Assembly (NCBI GenBank): GCA_048013815.1
Contig: CM106585.1
Coordinates: 15,066,001 to 15,130,000 of the forward strand
Reading direction: 5' to 3'
From: Setoptus koraiensis
Lineage: Eukaryota > Arthropoda
DNA length: 64,000 nt
The notes beneath the pieces are model-generated. The model did no database searches. It saw nothing but the letters and a program-made list of their open reading frames with translations, and was not told the origin of the DNA. Of the stretch, positions 1 through 10,817 are shown piece by piece (positions within the stretch are counted from its first letter, which is position 1; each line of letters begins with the position of its first letter). The position numbers were made by a program, and so were the translations under genes.

Positions 1-668
1 ATAGAACAATATCAACACAAGACAGAATAACAATACACCACTAAATTTGCACACTGTACTCTTCTTATATTCACATATATATGCGCACAACATGCTCACA
101 TAGTACAGAGAACAAGGCGCAGTCTTGCGCAAAAGGCACAAGTTTTGTTTTGGTTGAATGCACATTCAATTTGTTTTATTTTATCGAATTACTTCGGAAA
201 TCTTCTATGCTGATTAAACTTGTTATGCACGCTGACAACAATTTTGTACAGTTTGCCTAGACCAAATCAAAGGAGCACAATCAAACTGTCGTCTCGACTG
301 GCTTTGTGGTGGCCAACCCATACATTGTTGTTATTATTTACATTATTATTATATCAATGATTATTTATCATTAATTGTTTATGTTACATCATTTAGAGTC
401 TGGCTGCAAACACAAACTAATGCTAATGCCAGCCATCGACTCTTAAGCTGAACTCCACATCCATGTCAATCGTCATCAAGCATACACACAAACAAAGGAA
501 AAAGAAAAAACCGCAAACAGTCAAGATACAATCATAATGACGCGCAATTTACTATGAGGGAAAGATAATTTTGTTCAACTATGTCACTGATGAATCCTGT
601 TCACTGAGTCACGACACAGCGAGATACGGATTTTTTACTCTTCGTCTCTCTCTCTCTCTCGCTGGGCC
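1..668. other. Upstream region of FIG4, no gene seen
   Basis: AT-rich DNA without a supportable reading frame. It ends in a CT-rich tract at about 642-660 that abuts the FIG4 start codon, so the last part is probably promoter and 5' leader. No TATA box is clear. Confidence 0.5.
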
Positions 669-3416
669 ATGGAATTCGGAACAGGCAGTTCGCCGAACAG
701 TCGCTTGCAGTTGCAACCTGTGACGTGGTTGCAAAAAATAGCGCTTTATGTCACTAAGAGTCGCTATTATCTAGTTGGCTCCAATAATACCCAAACGGCC
801 TTCAAGACTTTGAAAATTGATAGAACAGACAATGAATTGAATATAATCGATGACAATATTGAATATTCTCTACACGAGATGCGAGATCTACTTCTCAGAA
901 TAGATCATGGCAACAAAACATCTGCTAAATCTTCCGGAGTAACAAAAAATGTATCCGCTTTTGGATTATTGGGCTTTGTTCGATTTCTCAACGGCTACTA
1001 TCTTATTCTTATTATTAAAAGACGAAAAGTTGCCACTATCGGATATCACAGTGTCTATAAGATCGAGGACACCAGGATGATATACATTCCAAATTTTCCG
1101 CCCACCGAACATACAGCCGAGGAAGCTCGTTATGTGAAAACATTTAACAATATTGATCTCACTAGCAACTTTTATTTCAGTTACTCATATGACCTGTCTC
1201 ATACTATTCAATTTAATCTCGCCTCAATCAGTAGAAGATTTCTCATCGAATTAAGCAAATCTGCTAAGGAGATGGATGAGCTCAAATTTGTTCTTGATGA
1301 CTCAACAGAAAGTCAAACTAATCCAATGTTGGTTAAAACACGGCCCAATTATCGGTTCATTTGGAACTCAAGACTTATTGATGTAGAAGGACTCCACTCG
1401 GATTGGAAGATATATCTTATTCACGGCTTTGTTGGACAAGCTAATATATGTGTCTACAGTAAACCGTTGTACATTACCCTCATAGCAAGACGATCTCAAA
1501 AATATTCTGGCACTCGTTTTCTCAAGAGAGGATTGAATTGTGATGGTGATGTTGCTAATGAAGTTGAAACGGAGCAGATAGTTCACGATGCGTCTTTGTC
1601 TAGCTTCGATAAAAGCTACTACACCTCCTTTGTTCAAGTTAGAGGATCTATACCTGACAGATGGTCTCAAGATGTTTCGAAAATGGTGCCCAAACCACCG
1701 ATCAACAGAGATTTCATCGATCCCTATTGTCATGCAGCGGGCAAACACTTTAACGATCTCATGAAAAGATATGGAACTCCGATAGTGGTATTGAATTTAA
1801 TCAAAAGAAAAGAAAAGAAACCACATGAGAGCCTTCTGCACCCTGTGTTACATGAAACCATCGAGTATCTCAATCAATTCATACCGCCTCAGCATATGAT
1901 CAGGCACATCGGCTTCGACATGGCAAGATGCAACAAGTCAAAGGATGCTAATGTTATGAACAGATTAGGGAAAATTGGTTTCAATATAGTCAGAGTGACC
2001 GGCATATATCAAAGTTGGAAATCAGCCAAAAAGACAAATACTTTTGATAATAATTATTCTCTACAGTTACGTCAGAGGACCTTCAATCGTGCACCGAGCT
2101 CATCACAAATAGGTGGTTACAGGTTGAGCAATGGACAATGCTTGCAGAACGGAATAGTGAGAGTCAATTGTGTCGACAGTCTAGACAGAACAAATACAGC
2201 TCAGTTTGTTTTAGGTAAGGTAGCATTGGCATTCCAGTTGCAAGCGCTCGGTGTGTTAATTGAACCAATACTGGAATATGATACCGACGCTGTTAGATTA
2301 TTAGAGCAACTTTATGAAGATCATGGCGACACTATCGCCTTACAGTACGGTGGATCTCAGTTAGTACATAGAATTAGGACCTATCGAAAGATAGCTCCAA
2401 TATCATCACAATCTGGCGAGATAATGCAAACACTATCTCGCTACTATAGTAACACATTTTCTGATGCCGAAAAGCAGAATGCAATCAATCTATTACTTGG
2501 ATTCTATCAACCCTTGCCATCGCCAGGAAAACATTTGTGGAATCTCACCACTGACTATTACCTTCACAATAAGGCTATGAGTAAACCTTTCAACCTCGTC
2601 GATAGGGATAGACCCTATACTCAATGGTGGGAAAGAAAAGTTTTGGATTGTTTACCTAGAGCTTACGATGAAGTCCACAAAGATAAATACTGCTTCTTAG
2701 TCTCTACGAATAGAAATCTAATGTCAGAATCAGAGCGCAAAGATTTCTACGAGGAGGCATATAGATGTTTTGAATTCACAATATGGGGAGGTTTGTTATC
2801 ATTCAAGATGTTATGCACTATAAAGGACTTCATGCCAAATTTTTCCACTCAATTCAGCCCTTTTTGTATCAGAGTGAGACCCGGGCCCCACAAAGAAAGA
2901 TATTTTCATTCTCCCACTCTGGGTACATTACCTCCAAATCCATCGATTTGTATATCGTCCACCTCTAGTAGTCCGAGCGAGCTATCTCTTGATTCGGATC
3001 AAGAAGGAAGTGATTTTGACAATTTAAGTAGCTATCCAAAGTTGTTATCAGATAAAAGTAACACGTCACGCTTATACCGCAGTCGACCAGAAACTGTGAT
3101 TTTTACGGAGTCAACATGCGAGACTATTACACCTGCCGAGGTGTATGGCGAAATTATCACTGGGCCAAATTTAGATGATATCACTCTGTACGATAGATAT
3201 GTAAGATTAGGTGCATATTCGGATAATCATAGACGATCTAACTCGAATGAATCGTCACCAACCCTCAACGATACACAGCACCATCGTCAAATAGTCGATT
3301 TTGATTTCTTTTATTCGTCAAGTATTTTCGAAAAGCACACAGAACCCTTCAAGTATGAATCCATAACACCCAGTGATATTAAATCTTTCAATGAATATGT
3401 TAGTTACGTCATGTGA
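669..3416 (+). CDS. FIG4: Polyphosphoinositide phosphatase FIG4 (SAC domain)
   Basis: Encodes 915 residues, close to the 907 of human FIG4. FIG4 is a SAC-family 5-phosphatase acting on phosphatidylinositol 3,5-bisphosphate; in animals it works on endosome and lysosome membranes in a complex with PIKfyve and VAC14 (family knowledge). Seen here: an N-terminal SAC half beginning near residue 20, and the SAC catalytic loop CVDSLDRTN with Cys501 and Arg507 forming the CX5R(T) signature. The conserved stretch TIGYHSVYKIEDTRMIYIPN lies near residue 120. The tail beyond residue 750 is Ser-rich and less conserved. The frame is open from start to stop with no intron; vertebrate FIG4 is split into many exons. 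The start at 669 is the first ATG, just after a CT tract. A small promoter-proximal neighbour follows on the same strand. Identification is firm; orthology rather than SAC1/SAC2 kinship rests on overall length and the extended C-terminus. Confidence 0.93.
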   Translation: MEFGTGSSPNSRLQLQPVTWLQKIALYVTKSRYYLVGSNNTQTAFKTLKIDRTDNELNIIDDNIEYSLHEMRDLLLRIDHGNKTSAKSSGVTKNVSAFGLLGFVRFLNGYYLILIIKRRKVATIGYHSVYKIEDTRMIYIPNFPPTEHTAEEARYVKTFNNIDLTSNFYFSYSYDLSHTIQFNLASISRRFLIELSKSAKEMDELKFVLDDSTESQTNPMLVKTRPNYRFIWNSRLIDVEGLHSDWKIYLIHGFVGQANICVYSKPLYITLIARRSQKYSGTRFLKRGLNCDGDVANEVETEQIVHDASLSSFDKSYYTSFVQVRGSIPDRWSQDVSKMVPKPPINRDFIDPYCHAAGKHFNDLMKRYGTPIVVLNLIKRKEKKPHESLLHPVLHETIEYLNQFIPPQHMIRHIGFDMARCNKSKDANVMNRLGKIGFNIVRVTGIYQSWKSAKKTNTFDNNYSLQLRQRTFNRAPSSSQIGGYRLSNGQCLQNGIVRVNCVDSLDRTNTAQFVLGKVALAFQLQALGVLIEPILEYDTDAVRLLEQLYEDHGDTIALQYGGSQLVHRIRTYRKIAPISSQSGEIMQTLSRYYSNTFSDAEKQNAINLLLGFYQPLPSPGKHLWNLTTDYYLHNKAMSKPFNLVDRDRPYTQWWERKVLDCLPRAYDEVHKDKYCFLVSTNRNLMSESERKDFYEEAYRCFEFTIWGGLLSFKMLCTIKDFMPNFSTQFSPFCIRVRPGPHKERYFHSPTLGTLPPNPSICISSTSSSPSELSLDSDQEGSDFDNLSSYPKLLSDKSNTSRLYRSRPETVIFTESTCETITPAEVYGEIITGPNLDDITLYDRYVRLGAYSDNHRRSNSNESSPTLNDTQHHRQIVDFDFFYSSSIFEKHTEPFKYESITPSDIKSFNEYVSYVM

Positions 3417-3883
3417 AGTGTATATCAATCGATTACCAAATATATGATATCATTCTTGGTGATGTGACCTGTCAACTAGTCGGAAATCATGATGATTCAA
3501 TTCTCTCAGTCCGGATCGCAGATTACATTAATATTTTCTACTAGTCATACCTAGATATTTATTGAATGTATGTAGTTATCGGACAAAATGAGTTGTATTA
3601 ATTTACTATCGCAAGTCATATGTACATATTAGATTGCGAAACAATGTAATATGCCTAGTAACTTGATACTCCATTAAATATCTATTGCTGCATGACGCAT
3701 AAATTGTATTTGACTGATAGCTCAAATGATGAATGAAATGACATGTTGATTGGTTAATTGATTGAACAACCAATGGTGTTAATAGTGTCGCATAGACCCC
3801 ATATATAGGGCTGTTTATATTATTGATCATTGGAGATTTAGTTTCTGAAAGAAATTGTAGTTGTCGATCAAGATTCGTTAACA
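3417..3883. other. FIG4 3' region and upstream region of next gene
   Basis: AT-rich spacer. No canonical AATAAA is seen close behind the FIG4 stop. The second half contains a TATA-like element for the following gene. Confidence 0.5.
3802..3807 (+). promoter_or_regulatory. TATA box, probable
   Basis: TATATA in the context CCCATATATAGGG, about 80 bp before the ATG at 3884. This spacing suits a start of transcription near 3835 and a 5' leader of about 50 nt. Predicted from sequence alone. Confidence 0.4.
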
Positions 3884-4543
3884 ATGAGTTTAGGTAGAGT
3901 CTTAATGAGCCCCATCTTCGGGTCTCTAGTATCTATTGCTTCAAGTTTGTTTATTCTTATGTCCTTTCCGAGGACAAGCCTTCAGCAATATGATGACACT
4001 GGATTCTCTCGAGGTAGTTGGTCCGAGAGTGCCTCTGCCAGTTCCAGTTACAACCAATATAACATTTACAATTTCAACAATCATTTTAGACCTGGCGCAC
4101 CACAACAGCAGAGTATTCCGAGTGTTTTGCCATATAACTCGTACAATCAGATTCCACCTCTCAGGCAACAGACACAACAACCGTACCCCCAACCGCAACC
4201 AAATTATCCTAATAATAATGGGTACAACTATCTTCCAGATGATGCTGAAGATTTAGACCAAAGATATCCAAATAGATATCCACCAACAAATCAAGTACCT
4301 CCAAATCAATATCCGAATCCTCCATACCAACAACAGCCTCCTTACTACCCGCCATATCAACCGTATCCGCCCTATCAGCCAACACAGCCACCTACCACGC
4401 AACCTCCTACGAGCGACCAGTCAAGTCAATCAAATCAATCACAACCGGCTCAGCCCATAGGTTACCTGTTGGTCAATACTAAGACAGGGTGCTTCGGCAA
4501 ACAAACTCAAACACCTCTGGCATTTTTTCGGACAGCACCTTGA
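3884..4543 (+). CDS. Secreted Pro/Gln/Tyr-rich protein, unknown function
   Basis: 219 residues. The first ~30 residues contain a hydrophobic stretch (about residues 8-27, FGSLVSIASSLFILMS) followed by Arg, fitting a signal peptide or signal anchor. The rest has no globular domain: Asn/Gln/Tyr-rich to residue 90, then Pro-Tyr-Gln repeats (PPYQPYPPYQPTQPPTTQPP) to about 175, then a short tail with one Cys. Such composition is common in arthropod cuticle, silk-like or mucin-like secreted proteins, but no family is recognised. A TATA-like element lies ~80 bp upstream. An AG|GTTACC near 4459 could be a splice donor, so the last ~27 residues may be replaced by a downstream exon I cannot place. Moderately sure that this is a real gene. 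Confidence 0.6.
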   Translation: MSLGRVLMSPIFGSLVSIASSLFILMSFPRTSLQQYDDTGFSRGSWSESASASSSYNQYNIYNFNNHFRPGAPQQQSIPSVLPYNSYNQIPPLRQQTQQPYPQPQPNYPNNNGYNYLPDDAEDLDQRYPNRYPPTNQVPPNQYPNPPYQQQPPYYPPYQPYPPYQPTQPPTTQPPTSDQSSQSNQSQPAQPIGYLLVNTKTGCFGKQTQTPLAFFRTAP

Positions 4544-7500
4544 TTTACATCTGTCAGTTAGTGCGAGTGAGCAATATAAGGTGTGTCTCTTATCTCAAAT
4601 ATACTCTATTGTTCTATTGATGTTCTCTTGCCTTAACCTGTCTCTTTCTGTCAGTCAAACTAGATCTTTCTCTAAGCTTGTTTTTTCCAACTATACTTGA
4701 TCATTCGCAATAGTGGCACTTGATGAACACTAGACAACTATACAATGCATAATATGGCGCTAGAACTTGTAGCAGAACAAGAAAGTGACTCTTACAGAAA
4801 GTCACTCGTTGGTCAACATAATTGGGCCTTGAGAGTGAATTGTTGCATTCATTGCATCAGTGATAAGAGTGATGGTAGCGATGGTAATAAATCGTTGCTT
4901 CCGGAGAGTGCCGCCCTTATTCACAGTGTAAAGTTCAGATAATAGCTACTGTATGCAAGTGTCGTATATACTATATGGTATATGATTCATGTAATAACGA
5001 TGTACTGGTGAAGGTGAGATGGCGCGAAAAGTTACGTACTTTGTAGAAGGATGATGGATCGTCATACTTGATTGAACTATTGAAAGCAATTGTTGGCCAC
5101 TTGTTATTGTATTGTTGTTAACAAGTTCCCCATGTATCAGTAGCCATGTCAGCGTTGTTGCATTATATAATCTATCTATACAATTGACTAATGTAGTAAC
5201 AATAACAGAAAAATAGAAATAATAATAATGATCTAGAGAACGTTTTATGGTGGTATAAGTATTGTTGCAACGGCGGATAAAACTGGTCGATTGCCGCCTG
5301 TTGCGTCCTGCCATAGATTCAGACAGAAGTGAATCGGGCATTCGATGAAGTTCACACTCCAGCGATCAAATGATAGTTGAACGAGATTCGGACGATAAGG
5401 CCGGCGCGTCAAGTGTTTCTTTCTCGGAATTCGAATGTTGTGCACCTGTTCTCATACACAGATAATACTCGTGAGTGCATGATATGAATGGAACGAGCAA
5501 CAGCAGCGGCAAACGAAAATCTGTTTCTCTCTCTCTCACATGAGAAACGTACACATGCACACTTTCGAATCGTACACAAGCACTCTAGCGTAACGATGCC
5601 AAATGTGTGCTTGTGTATGGATAAATAAAAAAATGATGATTAACGATTAATGCATTATTGCATGCATAAGTCAAGTGCTTGTGTGGCATCTGACGGTGCT
5701 TGTTGATATACTGCGAGTGTGTGTGTTTGTATATATTCAGTGTGGCCATAGCTGTAGGAAAGGCGGCCATAACCTAAAAGAGAAACAGATGAGATTGGGT
5801 TGAGAGAAGGCTTCGCATCTTATATCTCATTCGCTATATTTGCCTTCTTTCACCATGTTGACATGTTACTTTTGTCCATACTATGGAGTCCACAGTGCAA
5901 ACACACACACACCAGCTAGCCCTATTATGATGATTACGTTAATCTAGCAGAACACAAGCAGTAAGAGGCAGCATCAGCTCGATTCTCGGAACTTGAGACT
6001 CCAATAAGAAGACGGCCACTAAGGAGAAGATTGAGAGATTTAGCTTAAGTTTAATGTAGTAATACTCAATGTACAAAAACAACCGCCACCAATTGTATAA
6101 CGTTATTAGTACTGAGTCACAAACAAACACAGAGGAACCTCGCTAGATAAACACGCCAATGTGGCAAGCATATTGCGGCTTCTCTTCTCACCTAAACACC
6201 ATTTAGCTTCGCTAGTATAGATGTGGTGTGTGTTTGCAAAGAAAACATGAGCTTACAACATTGCCAACAGTAACAGCTTGTGTGTGTGTATCGTCAAGCC
6301 CAAATAACGTAACATGCAACGTGACGTATGGAGGAAGTAACGAGTGAACAGGCAGAAAAAACAATTCTATCCGTTGTTTCCTTTCGTCATCGTGTGTGTG
6401 AGTGTGCTTGCAAGTAACCACATACCGCTAATACAAACAAGAAACCATATCGAATGGCCGACTTTAATTCTATAAAACTCTAATTATTATTATCATTATT
6501 GCCAATAATTGCCGCCACTGTTTTTTCTCTATCTACAATGGATGTTAAACGAGAACGATGCTTATCACGGCAACAACTACAACAATAGCAGCAAAAGCAA
6601 CAGCCACAGCAATAGCAGCAACAAGAGCAATAGTGGCAACAACAACAAGTGCACTTTTCGGCATTGCCAGCCAGCAGCAATTCTTTTTATTGTTGACGAC
6701 AGTTAATTGTTAAAACAAAAAACAACAACAACAACAAAATTATCAATTCATCATCCATTCATTCGCCAACAGGATCCACAAGCCATTGCCAGAAACAATT
6801 ACATTTACGTTTACAATTATAAATCATATTTATATTCTCTGCTATTTTTGTGTGAGTGTACGGCTAATTAGAATCAACTTGCTGGTGCAGCAACTTTCAT
6901 ATGGAACGAGAGTTCGATTTACCTCACTGAACGTCACCATTATCACCAGCACACACCAGCACAAATGAATGCGCACGCCCAGGTACAGCGCATGGAATGA
7001 GCGAGCAGGCGAGAGAGACAGAGGAAAGAATTCGAAAATCGAACTATCATCCTCCCACAGTACACGTTCATTAATAATCCATGTCGAATCGTCGTTTGAA
7101 TTGTCAGCCCACGGCCATTGCTCATTGTATTGTATCATCGCACCAATGTGATCGCCGTATTTATCATTATTATCATTTGTAAATTTATTTTATTTATCAA
7201 TTATTTACCAACGTAAATTTATCGGCCAGCGGACAAGCAAGCGCGGCCAAAATTTGGACAAATTATTGAAATACGTGGACCAAATAGTAAGAAAGAGGAC
7301 CAATCGCAATAGCAGGACCAATCATTGATCTCTAGGCGGCAATAATCAATTGGAACAAATGTGATTAGCAAATGATTAGCCGATGATTTTTTAACACGGC
7401 TAGGCAATACTTCTAATACTGCACTTGCTGCTGCACTTGCAAACTTTTATTAAACCCCCTTCACGGGCCACACTACAACAGATAGTACCGTGGTTCAACA

Positions 7501-7868
7501 GGCGATCAAGTAACCTTGTGGAATATTTTCTAGTTATCGATATTTATCAATTCATATCACTTTCGTAACACAGAAGCAACAGCAGCACCTTACTATAGTT
7601 ATTGCACTATTATTTACCAGATAATAATGTAACTCTATGTTATTATTTATGTAACGATCATCATCATCATTGGCAATAAGCAATAGTCATATCAATCAAG
7701 CAGCCGATAGCTTTCTACAAGCACCCATTACGCTAATAGCAACAATTATGCAATCAATATCATATCAGTTGCACAATATTACTGTACTAGTAAACTGCTT
7801 AAGGTGCCTATGTAAAACAAACAACAGCACTGCATAACACATCAAGTAATCCTAGTAACTACAAAATT
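4544..7868. other. 3.3-kb spacer upstream of the abLIM gene, no gene seen
   Basis: AT-rich, with short CA/TG tracts and a CAA/CAG/AGC tract near 6575-6660. The open frames here are short and low in complexity. I looked for LIM-type Cys-x2-Cys exons that could supply the missing LIM1/LIM2 parts of the next gene and saw none. Probably promoter, 5' untranslated exons or intergenic DNA. Confidence 0.5.
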
Positions 7869-10578
7869 ATGGTAACTAAGAAGATTCAATGTGCTAAATG
7901 CAGAAAAAAGTGCTCGGGAAATGTTCTTCGTTATCAGGAACGTTATTACCATAGACACTGCTTTGATTTAGATGAAGATAAAAAACAATCATCAACAAAC
8001 AATTTACAATTGCCATCAAGCCAAAGTAACAGCATTACTAGTGTAGACAAAATGTACAACAACAGTAATATCGCAACAAACAATAACATCTATACTAAAG
8101 GAGACACAATGAGCTCCAAATTCAACAACCAATCTAGCAACTACTCCACCAACAACTCAAATAAGTCACCAATCAATAGCACTATTTCTACAATGAACGG
8201 CTCCGTAGATATAAGAAGACCAAGTAAGTTATCCATGTTCTGTTTGTAAAAATTTTAATCATATTAGTTGTTTTTATTGTTTAAAGCAAACAACAGGTAG
8301 AACCTCGTGATACTAACCTCGTTATATTTCATACATTTGTGAACAAAGATTGTGCAGGCTGCCGAGAACTCATACAAGATGGTCAAGCTTTGATTGCTTT
8401 AGATACGCAGTGGCATGTGTGGTGCTTGTAAGTAATCAAGATAGTAGTTACATAGTATTTCCGAAGCTAGTTATTGAGAACTTCCTTTTGACCTTTCCAA
8501 TTTGTTTATTCAACCTTTAAATTTCATTCATGTCGTTCCCGAAATAGCAAATGCACCAAATGTTCCACTGTTTTGCATGGCGAATATGTAGCCAAGGAAG
8601 GACAACCCTACTGTGAGAAAGACTATCAGAAGCTTTTTGGTGTATCCTGTGTTCATTGTAAGCGTTATATAACAGGAAAAGTTTTGCAAGCAGGCGAAAA
8701 TCATCATTTTCATCCTAGTTGCGCAAGATGTTCAAAATGTGGCGACCCTTTTGTACCGGGAGAAGAAATGTACTTACAAGGCGAGGTCATTTGGCACCCC
8801 CGTTGTGGACCTGGACCAGACTCTAATATAGAAGATATTATAGTTGAAAATGCGTTATATGATGTCACTCAGGTAATATATCAACTCTACACATTTTTTT
8901 TATGCCTGTTTCTCTTTTTAGATGGCGATGAAATGCAATTTTCTTGACATGCCTGATTGCTTGACATTATAGAAAACTAATTGCTATGCCATAAATTTTA
9001 TTTTTATTATTTTATTGTCATTAAATCACAATGCATCCCTAACCTAATTGATTGCATCAGTATCGTAATAATGGAAATCATTCTCCAAGCTTGTCCAGTG
9101 GGAGATCTAGATCCGCTAGTCCATACAGTTTTATGTCACGTCAGGTTAGTTGATAGTGTGATGCATCCACTCAATAAGTACTAAGTATGATTCTCGTATT
9201 CTAATAATTGAAAACTTCATTAATGAATATAATTTTAATTTAACTAATTTTTTAGCATGGACGATCGCTATCTGGATTCTCTGAAAGTGAACCTCTAGGT
9301 GATTTATCTCGTATTTATACATGCAGCTATTTGACATCGGGACCATCTCAGAGTTATCTCAGACGCCCGATTGAGCCTAATCCCCCCAAGTCGCCGCAAT
9401 TCTCTCGACCAATGAATCTATCAACCCGAAGCCAGTCGAATAGGTCAAGATCTTCATCAAGGTCCGGTTTCAGGGATCGTTCACTCCCACGCACAGGTAT
9501 GAACTCTATGTTGGACAATCTAAGATCGACATCGCCAAGACCAAGATCGCCCACATCGCATAATGATGAACCTATAGAACTATCTCAGTACCCAGCTGGC
9601 CAGAGGCCTCTACCCGACGATGTTGCCAAAATTGAGCGCGATGATTTTCCCGCGCCGCCGTTCCCCTATACTGATGACAGACACAAACGTGGTAATAGTA
9701 CATCGAGATTATTGTCTGAGCAAGTAAAACCAAGTTCAAAGTCATCATTTTTATCCAAAAGTAACGGCACCATGAATATTGATGATTCTGATGACGATGA
9801 CGATTCAAATGAAGATCCACAACTGAAAAGAGAAGAAGAAGAATTGTCGAAAATTGCCTCAGGTATTGGAAAAATATTTCTAAAGACTGTGAAAGAACGA
9901 GAAAGATTCAGAGCTTGGAAGAGGGCCAACCTCGATCCGAGAGCTTCCTCTCGAACACCATCAGCTGTGAGAGAATCGTCGACCCATAGAATACCTAGAA
10001 GTTCTTCCCCATCTAGAGATATCGACAGACAGAGGTCGTGGGAGAATGATAATCAAGAAGGAGACCACCATACAAGTAGTCAAGCATTACACCAGCATCC
10101 AGCAAGAAGTTCATTCGGTAGAAGTCAATTAAGCTCTTTGAATAATTACAGAATCGCATCCTCATCTATAGGCATAGATCAAAAGTCAACTGGCTACAGT
10201 GTTCAGAATGCGAATAAGTCCTCGTATGCAAACTATTCAGAAAAAAATCAAAGCAACGATGTCTTGAATCGAGCGAATCCCCATCATTATGAAGTGAATA
10301 ATGCCTCCAAGGCCAGATCCGTATCTAGCAGCCAAATTAGACGTTCGATGCCCAATGTCAATTTTCATCTTCACAATGATCAGCCGCCAAAACTGTACCC
10401 TTATCACTTATTGATTACATCCAATTACAGGCTACCACCTGATATTGATAGATGTCATCTTGAACGCCACTTGTCGAACGAAGAGTTTCAATATATATTC
10501 CATTGCGATCGTTTGGATTTTTATCGAATGCCAGAATGGAAGAGAAACGAACTAAAGCGACGTGCCAAGTTATTTTAG
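7869..10578 (+). CDS. ABLIM: abLIM/Unc-115 actin-binding LIM protein, five exons, LIM1 cut short and LIM2 absent
   Basis: Exons inferred as 7869-8223, 8349-8427, 8548-8872, 9061-9144 and 9256-10578, all with GT/AG borders and matching phases, giving 721 residues. Residues 8-31 hold one half of a LIM domain (Cys8-x2-Cys11-x16-His28-x2-Cys31). It runs straight into a 85-residue Asn/Ser/Gln linker instead of the second zinc finger. Residues ~120-231 are two complete LIM domains that match LIM3 and LIM4 of vertebrate abLIM (CAGCRELIQDGQALIALD..., then CVHCKRYITGKVLQAGE...). A Ser/Arg-rich middle follows, with the family motif SRIYTCSYLT, then an acidic patch and the conserved IASGIGKIFLK helix. 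Residues 660-721 are a villin headpiece ending WKRNELKRRAKLF, an F-actin binder. Family role: links actin to guidance signalling in axons. The acceptor of exon 2 was placed at 8349 because it restores the first Cys pair of LIM3. Confidence 0.88.
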
Positions 10579-10672
10579 ATAAGATTTGCAGATAGTATTT
10601 ATACACATATTATAATTATTATACATATATCATGCAACTTTTTTGCTGTGTGAGAATCTCGAATCTTCTAAA

Positions 10673-10678
10673 AATAAA
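10673..10678 (+). terminator. Poly(A) signal of the abLIM gene
   Basis: AATAAA about 95 bp after the abLIM stop codon. The opposing gene ends at 10809, so the two 3' ends lie within about 130 bp of each other. Confidence 0.6.
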
Positions 10679-10807
10679 ACACAAGAATACTAGACTTTAC
10701 AAGAGGCGATTCAGTCGGACCAAATCAACTGTTCGGTTCCCAATCTAAGTTGACACACTATTTCGATTCTCTTCCGCAACGCATGTCAATCAAACGTTAC
10801 TGTATAA

Positions 10808-10817
10808 TTTATTTATT
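10808..10817 (-). terminator. Poly(A) signal overlapping the stop codon of the 1277-residue gene
   Basis: On the minus strand the last codons and stop read AATAAATAAA, two overlapping AATAAA hexamers across the TAA at 10809-10811. If used, the 3' untranslated region would be only about 10-30 nt. Confidence 0.45.
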
